A DNA stretch of 15,262 nucleotides from assembly GCA_028117185.1 (NCBI GenBank), contig JAOHHD010000027.1:1-15262 (forward strand). Reading direction: 5' to 3'. This document shows positions 9,261-15,262 of this stretch, in pieces; the stretch's first letter is position 1, and every line of letters begins with the position of its first letter. The translations under genes were made by a program, and so were the position numbers. Source of the DNA: Luminiphilus sp. GTDB taxonomy: Bacteria > Pseudomonadota > Gammaproteobacteria > Pseudomonadales > Halieaceae. The notes beneath the pieces are model-generated. The model did not search any database. It was not told where the DNA came from and was given only the letters and a program-made list of their open reading frames with translations.

Positions 9261-9280
9261 TACTGTATAAATAAACAGTA
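9261..9280 (-). promoter_or_regulatory. LexA (SOS) box of dnaE2
   Basis: TACTGTATAAATAAACAGTA (+ strand) has perfect 6-bp arms TACTGT/ACAGTA around 8 AT-rich bases, matching the E. coli-type LexA consensus CTGT-N8-ACAG. Symmetry extends 2 bp outward on each side (9259-9282). The box ends 11 bp before the dnaE2 GTG at 9249, so it must cover the promoter core, and the leader would be very short. It lies 77 bp before the divergent blc start and could affect that gene as well. Confidence 0.9.
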
Positions 9281-9357
9281 TTCTAGCGATACTATTGCTC
9301 AAATGAAAAGTATAAAACGAAATAGCGTAAACTCGGTCTATTAGCAGTGAGCGAACG

Positions 9358-9912
9358 ATGAAAAAGACACCAGTAGCGAGCCATATCCAACGTATCCGCA
9401 GTGTGCTGGTCGGCATGTTGTGTCTAGCGCTGGTGAGCTGTACGGGTATACCAGACGGCGTCGAGCCTGTGACAGGGTTTGATCAAAGCCGCTATCTGGG
9501 AACCTGGTATGAGATAGCGCGACTCGATCATAGTTTTGAGCGGGGCTTGAGTGACGTCACGGCGACCTATGACCTCAATCCGGATGGCAGTATCAAGGTA
9601 CTGAATCGTGGTTTTAACGCTGAAGAGGGGGCTTGGCGCGAAGCGAAAGGCGTCGCCCGGTTTATGGGCTCTTCCGATATTGCGCACCTCAAAGTCTCTT
9701 TTTTTGGTCCATTTTATGGCAGCTATATCGTATTCGAACTGGGCGAAGACTACGATTACGCCTTCGTCTCGGGGTTTAATCGAGATTATCTTTGGTTGCT
9801 TGCCCGGGAGCCCCAAATAACGAGCGAGTTACGTAACCATTTTATCGAGACCATGATGGCACTGGATTTTGATCCGACGGAACTGGTTTGGCTGGATAAG
9901 ACTGATGAGTGA
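9358..9912 (+). CDS. blc: Bacterial lipocalin, outer-membrane lipoprotein (Blc-like)
   Basis: The 184-aa protein has a lipoprotein signal peptide with hydrophobic core VLVGMLCLALV and lipobox LVSC ending at C28. Thr at +2 favours outer-membrane sorting. The mature part shows the lipocalin signature GTWYEIARLDHSFERGL, then ATYDLNPDGSIKVLNRG and a later YAFVSGFNRDYLWLLARE strand pair, all typical of the Blc/apolipoprotein D-like group. E. coli Blc binds lysophospholipids and fatty acids and is linked to envelope stress. Length matches the family. The gene sits between dnaE2 and imuB, opposite in strand to both, and its stop is only 12 bp from the convergent imuB stop. The dnaE2 LexA box is 77 bp upstream, so SOS influence is possible but unproven. 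No strong Shine-Dalgarno is seen before the ATG. Confidence 0.92.
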   Translation: MKKTPVASHIQRIRSVLVGMLCLALVSCTGIPDGVEPVTGFDQSRYLGTWYEIARLDHSFERGLSDVTATYDLNPDGSIKVLNRGFNAEEGAWREAKGVARFMGSSDIAHLKVSFFGPFYGSYIVFELGEDYDYAFVSGFNRDYLWLLAREPQITSELRNHFIETMMALDFDPTELVWLDKTDE

Positions 9913-9924
9913 GTGTGGACGCGT

Positions 9925-11367
9925 TTAAGCAAATAGCCCGTGTACATACCAGCGGCGGTTATGTCGGTCTTGATACAGCCAAATGGGCTGCTTTTGGGGC
10001 GTTTGAGCAATGTAGTAATCGCGGCTAGTCGGCTTACTCCACCAACAGTCTTCAATGCGTTCTGGACCATGGATGATGTCTAAAATGCCATTCCAGTACA
10101 GCTTTTTGCCTTCTTGATGAACAGGGTGTGGTTCAGGCAGTAGCCAGAATGGCCGTTGTCCCAACGCGACAGTATCGGGGCGGCTTATCGTATGGGCGCT
10201 CTGTGTTTTGATCACGGTATCCTCTGGAAGGTGTTCTCGTCGGAAGTCGAGGTAACCCACCGCCTGTAGCCCTAGCCGACTCCGTAGCCGATCTGCGAGT
10301 TCGTATCGCGACGCTTGATGAGCGCCGGCATGAAATAAATCTTGTGGTGCGGGAAGATCCTCTTGCAGTTGATTGGCCACTAGAGAGAGCCCTTCAATAC
10401 CCTCAGGAAGGGACCAGTTGTCTAACTGCAAACAGGACAGTTTCAGCCAGACCTTGGACTGTCGATGCGCCGTTTCAGAGAAGACCTTGAAGGATGCCTT
10501 GCCGCCTTTTGGCCTAAGGCAGTGCCATTCAATGACGCCGCTAGTGAGTTGAGTGTTGACTAGAAAGTGACAGAAATGCAGGAGTAGTTGCTTCATGGCG
10601 GGATGAAGCTCTTGCCGATTGTGAATATCAAAACCAAACCACAGTGTGTCTTGAAATCGGGTTGGTGGTTGATAGTCGATAGTGGGTTCTTGGCGTCTGC
10701 CTAGCAGCTGATTGAGCCAATCGACGAATGTGATGCCACAGCGTTTACCAATATCGGCTAGTGGAATATCGAGCAGTTGCGCAAATTGACGAATACCCGC
10801 TTTTTCAAGTCGATCGACAACAGTAGGGAATTCGTCACTGAGAAGAGAAAGCGGTAGGGGCAATAGTCGCTCAGTGAGAGGTTGCGCTGGTTGACAGGCA
10901 AAATGAGCTTCGCAATGGCTGAGTAGCCAGGCCGCCGTACGAGTCTCCGCGACCCCCATTTTGACAGTCAGGTCACGCAAACTCATTTCATTATGAATGC
11001 GCTGCAGTAATGCCTCTAATCCATGATGCAGTGTTAAGCAGCTTCCGACTTCAATCATCAGAGCATTGTTCTGCCAGCGCTGTAAGTGTGGTGAGAGTCC
11101 ATAAGCCCAGGTCATTAATTGTTGCAACAGAGCACCTTCTTTCTCAGGCCTGCGCTGCACAATATGAGTGTCATAATGTGTGAGTAAGGCTTGCGCAGTA
11201 CTGGCACTTTGACCTGGTATGACCCCAGCGCAGCGAGCCGTGTCATCACAGGCGATGACAAGGCGCTGTGCCACAACAACGGTTGCTCGATGATCGTATA
11301 GCTCCGGCTGCTTCAGCAGAGCTTCCAGAGGGAGGGCATCAAAACGAAGACAAAGCCAGAGAGACAT
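9925..11367 (-). CDS. imuB: ImuB, catalytically inactive Y-family polymerase-like SOS mutagenesis protein
   Basis: ImuB is the hub of the ImuB-DnaE2 mutasome and recruits DnaE2 to the beta clamp. The 480-aa product begins MSLWLCLRFDALPLEALL, the ImuB version of the Y-polymerase N-terminus in which the catalytic aspartates are lost. The second active-site motif is replaced by IEVGSCLTL. PQDLF, with Q at about residue 342, precedes ELADRLRSRLGLQAVGYL and sits where ImuB proteins carry their beta-clamp-binding motif. GQRPFWLLPEP and the terminal RRWYVHGLFA are family hallmarks. The ATG at 11367 is preferred; an in-frame GTG at 11373 would lie inside the palindrome upstream. No Shine-Dalgarno is visible. 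A near-consensus LexA box ends 10 bp before the ATG. Usually imuA precedes and dnaE2 follows; here imuA is absent from the window and blc separates imuB from dnaE2. Confidence 0.93.
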   Translation of the reverse strand: MSLWLCLRFDALPLEALLKQPELYDHRATVVVAQRLVIACDDTARCAGVIPGQSASTAQALLTHYDTHIVQRRPEKEGALLQQLMTWAYGLSPHLQRWQNNALMIEVGSCLTLHHGLEALLQRIHNEMSLRDLTVKMGVAETRTAAWLLSHCEAHFACQPAQPLTERLLPLPLSLLSDEFPTVVDRLEKAGIRQFAQLLDIPLADIGKRCGITFVDWLNQLLGRRQEPTIDYQPPTRFQDTLWFGFDIHNRQELHPAMKQLLLHFCHFLVNTQLTSGVIEWHCLRPKGGKASFKVFSETAHRQSKVWLKLSCLQLDNWSLPEGIEGLSLVANQLQEDLPAPQDLFHAGAHQASRYELADRLRSRLGLQAVGYLDFRREHLPEDTVIKTQSAHTISRPDTVALGQRPFWLLPEPHPVHQEGKKLYWNGILDIIHGPERIEDCWWSKPTSRDYYIAQTPQKQPIWLYQDRHNRRWYVHGLFA

Positions 11368-11370
11368 CTG

Positions 11371-11404
11371 CACATACTACTGTATTTTTATACAGTAGTA
11401 TGTG
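11371..11404. repeat. 34-bp palindrome with 15-bp perfect arms around the imuB LexA box
   Basis: Arms CACATACTACTGTAT (11371-11385) and ATACAGTAGTATGTG (11390-11404) are perfect reverse complements around TTTT. The symmetry exceeds the 20-bp LexA box by 7 bp on each side. The edge nearest imuB reaches an alternative GTG start codon and stops 3 bp short of the preferred ATG. Confidence 0.9.
11378..11397 (-). promoter_or_regulatory. LexA (SOS) box of imuB
   Basis: TACTGTATTTTTATACAGTA on the + strand fits the E. coli LexA consensus in both half-sites (TACTGTAT/ATACAGTA). It ends 10 bp before the imuB ATG. On the coding strand TATAAA inside the box could serve as the -10, so LexA would block RNA polymerase directly and the imuB leader would be only about 10-15 nt. 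The divergent DUF885 gene starts 114 bp or more away and is probably not controlled by it. Confidence 0.92.
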
Positions 11405-11511
11405 GGGTGTACTGACTGAAAAGTGGCGACAGCACTCCAGATGAGATGTTATTTCTGCCACACTAGATGACAACGTTTTCGGCTGTCCACTGCTTTGTTT
11501 GAGAAACTGCT

Positions 11512-13434
11512 ATGCCTACTGCCTCCTGTTATCGCCCCCGTCATGCCCCCTTTAAGATCGCTAATCTGACCGATATTCGTTACAGGATGACCCGTTTTTA
11601 CTCGTCATGTTGGCTCATTTTGGCGCTCTCACTGACCTCTTGCGGAGGATCAGATGCGGATTCAAATGCCCTATCCGACGCGGTATTAGCCCCTCCGGTT
11701 TCGGCTGAGCAGCAACGACTAGAGGATTTCTTCACAGCCACTTGGGCAGAAGATCTCGTTCGTTACCCCGCTTCTGCCAGTTACCTCGGCGTCACCGACC
11801 GCCAAGATCAGTGGAATGATGTCACCGAATCTTTCCAGCTGGCGTCGCTGGCAATCACTCGCCAGCGACTGGATTTTCTCAAAGGCATCGATACCTCCCA
11901 GTTATCGGAGGACCGCTTATTGTCCTATCGACTGTACCGACTTGACCTCGAGCGCACGCTCGCGGGTGCCCCTTTTAGGCATCATCGTTATGTGATCCAT
12001 CAGTTTCGCGGGCCGCATACCAGTGCAGTGAGTCTGCTCATTAATGTTCACGCCATCAACTCGGTGCAAGATGCCGAGGCGTATATCGCGCGTCTGAATA
12101 ATTTGCCCCTCTATTTTGACGGTGTGGTTGAGCAGATACAGATTCGTGCTGATAAAGGGCTTTTTTTAGTCGATTGGATGATCCCAAAAATCATCGAGTC
12201 GGCGAGCAATGTGTTGTTAGGGGCCCCCTTTGATGCTGGCGATGAACCGTCAGTCATTTGGGCTGATTTCAACGACAAGCTGGATCAACTGGCCTTAGCA
12301 CCTGCCGAGATCAATCAACTGCGAGAGGATGCGCGGAGCGCCCTATTCAATGCAGTGCAGCCTGCCTACCAAAAGTTGATTGCGGCAGTCAGGTCACAGC
12401 AAGACCATGCCATGCCTGAGGACGGGGTGTGGCGGTTTCCTGACGGCGAGGCGTTCTATGCCAACCGATTAAACGTCTTTACTACTACGGGTTTAACGGC
12501 AGCAGAAATTCATCAAGCGGGGCTCGACAATGTTGAGCGGTTGCACAGTGAAATGCGGGCTGTGATGGCTGAGCTGGGTGAGGAGGGCGACTTAACGACC
12601 TTTCTGACACGTGTCAGGAGTGATCAGGCTTTACGGTTTCCCAATACTGAGGAGGGGCGATCTGCCTACCTCGACGCCGCGAGAACGGCGATCGATGATA
12701 TGGCGAAGCGGTTGCCAACGTATTTTGGCCTGCTACCTCGGGCAGATTTAGTGGTTAAGCGCGTCGAGGCGTATCGTGAGCGTTCAGCAGGTAAGGCGTT
12801 TTACCAACGCCCACCATCAGACGAATCTCGCCCAGGGATTTACTACGCGAATCTTTACGATATGAACTCAATGCCCAAAACAGACCTTGAGGCATTGGCA
12901 TTTCATGAAGGATTACCCGGGCATCATTTGCAGCTGGCGATTGCTGCAGAACTGAGCAATGTGCCTGACTTTCAGCGTCATACCCGGTTCACCGCGTTTA
13001 GCGAGGGATGGGGTCTTTATTCTGAATATTTAGCCAAAGAAATGGGCTTTTACCAAGACCCGTATTCCAATTTTGGGCGTTTGGCGATGGAGCTTTGGCG
13101 AGCGGCTAGGTTAGTGGTGGATACGGGCCTTCATCATAAACAGTGGACCCGTCAGCAGGCTGTGACGTACTTGGTCGCGAATACCCCGAATACGGTGTAC
13201 GACTGTCAGCGAGCTATCGAGCGTTATATCGCCATGCCAGGGCAGGCGACAGCGTATATGATCGGCAAGTTGCGGATTGTTGAATTGAGAGAAATGGCCC
13301 GCCAAGCGCTGGGCGACCGTTTTGATATTCGGGCTTTTCACGATGTAGTGCTCGGATCAGGCGCTATCCCCCTCGACCAACTTGAAGTCCATGTTCAGAG
13401 ACTGGTCCAAGATGTGCTTGCAGAGGAGCAATAG
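11512..13434 (+). CDS. DUF885 family putative zinc metallopeptidase lipoprotein
   Basis: The 640-aa product belongs to the DUF885 family, often seen as lipoproteins in gammaproteobacteria. A gluzincin-like metal site is visible: HEGLPGHH at residues 465-472 supplies two or three His ligands and the catalytic Glu466, and EGWGLYSE at 498-505 supplies a third-ligand Glu. A lipoprotein signal (CWLILALSLTSC, lipobox Cys44) precedes a low-complexity linker, so it probably acts in the periplasm or at the outer membrane. The start is uncertain. The ATG at 11512 has a weak GAGA upstream but gives an unusually long n-region. The ATG at 11587 gives a normal 18-residue signal peptide (Cys19) but has no usable Shine-Dalgarno. 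The substrate is unknown; peptidase activity is inferred from the motifs only. It lies divergent from imuB and upstream of katG. Confidence 0.88.
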   Translation: MPTASCYRPRHAPFKIANLTDIRYRMTRFYSSCWLILALSLTSCGGSDADSNALSDAVLAPPVSAEQQRLEDFFTATWAEDLVRYPASASYLGVTDRQDQWNDVTESFQLASLAITRQRLDFLKGIDTSQLSEDRLLSYRLYRLDLERTLAGAPFRHHRYVIHQFRGPHTSAVSLLINVHAINSVQDAEAYIARLNNLPLYFDGVVEQIQIRADKGLFLVDWMIPKIIESASNVLLGAPFDAGDEPSVIWADFNDKLDQLALAPAEINQLREDARSALFNAVQPAYQKLIAAVRSQQDHAMPEDGVWRFPDGEAFYANRLNVFTTTGLTAAEIHQAGLDNVERLHSEMRAVMAELGEEGDLTTFLTRVRSDQALRFPNTEEGRSAYLDAARTAIDDMAKRLPTYFGLLPRADLVVKRVEAYRERSAGKAFYQRPPSDESRPGIYYANLYDMNSMPKTDLEALAFHEGLPGHHLQLAIAAELSNVPDFQRHTRFTAFSEGWGLYSEYLAKEMGFYQDPYSNFGRLAMELWRAARLVVDTGLHHKQWTRQQAVTYLVANTPNTVYDCQRAIERYIAMPGQATAYMIGKLRIVELREMARQALGDRFDIRAFHDVVLGSGAIPLDQLEVHVQRLVQDVLAEEQ

Positions 13435-13466
13435 ACGATGGCGCATCACCTCGGTGGGCGACTCTT

Positions 13467-13483
13467 AATCGATAAAATCGATT
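13467..13483. repeat. Inverted repeat upstream of katG (candidate operator)
   Basis: AATCGAT-AAA-ATCGATT has perfect 7-bp arms with a 3-bp spacer, about 90 bp before the katG start and 30 bp after the previous stop. There is no T-run, so it does not resemble a rho-independent terminator. It does not match the four-part OxyR pattern well. Confidence 0.35.
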
Positions 13484-13505
13484 GCATTTTCCAATTTAAT
13501 CAGCT

Positions 13506-15262
<1,757 letters not shown>

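Noticed and set aside
11405..11511. Remnant of imuA upstream of imuB
   Set aside because: I see no coding similarity in this short gap; imuA seems absent from the window, not decayed here.

Overview
The window looks like part of a gammaproteobacterial chromosome, possibly from a marine or environmental oligotroph; the sequence does not fix the genus. Three things point this way. argG lies beside pyrC and rnt, an order I know from Pseudomonas. The two LexA sites are close to the E. coli type (TACTGT-N8-ACAGTA). The protein sequences of PyrC, RNase T, ArgG and lipocalin are proteobacterial in character. Genes are packed densely, base composition is moderate, and no intergenic gap exceeds about 210 bp. 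I found no tRNA, rRNA, CRISPR array or insertion sequence.

Region 1 (1-4181) is mostly housekeeping. It holds the 3' part of a D-aminoacylase-type amidohydrolase (+), which overlaps tail-to-tail with RNase T (rnt, -). rnt overlaps the end of dihydroorotase (pyrC, -), so pyrC-rnt is probably one operon. argG (+) diverges from pyrC across a 119-bp promoter region. Region 2 (4182-6127) holds an EthA/AlmA-like Baeyer-Villiger-type flavin monooxygenase, followed 6 bp later by a small CPXCG cysteine-rich protein. A 16-bp inverted repeat lies in front of the monooxygenase.

Region 3 (6165-11404) is the most notable part. It is an SOS mutagenesis locus with dnaE2 (imuC, error-prone polymerase III alpha) and imuB (catalytically dead Y-family adaptor), both on the - strand. 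They are separated by a lipocalin lipoprotein gene (blc) on the + strand, and no imuA is present. Each mutasome gene has its own LexA box 10-11 bp before its start codon. The imuB box is the core of a 34-bp palindrome with 15-bp arms. dnaE2 carries an apparent one-base frameshift in a T7 run near its 5' end, which separates the conserved first 14 residues from the rest.

Region 4 (11405-15262) encodes exported enzymes on the + strand: a DUF885 putative zinc peptidase lipoprotein, then a catalase-peroxidase (katG) that runs off the window. The KatG has an N-terminal signal peptide, which suggests a periplasmic KatP-like enzyme. Two short inverted repeats lie in its upstream region.

I did not find a completely new system. 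The best candidates for a closer look are the rearranged and frameshifted SOS mutasome locus and the extended palindrome in front of imuB.
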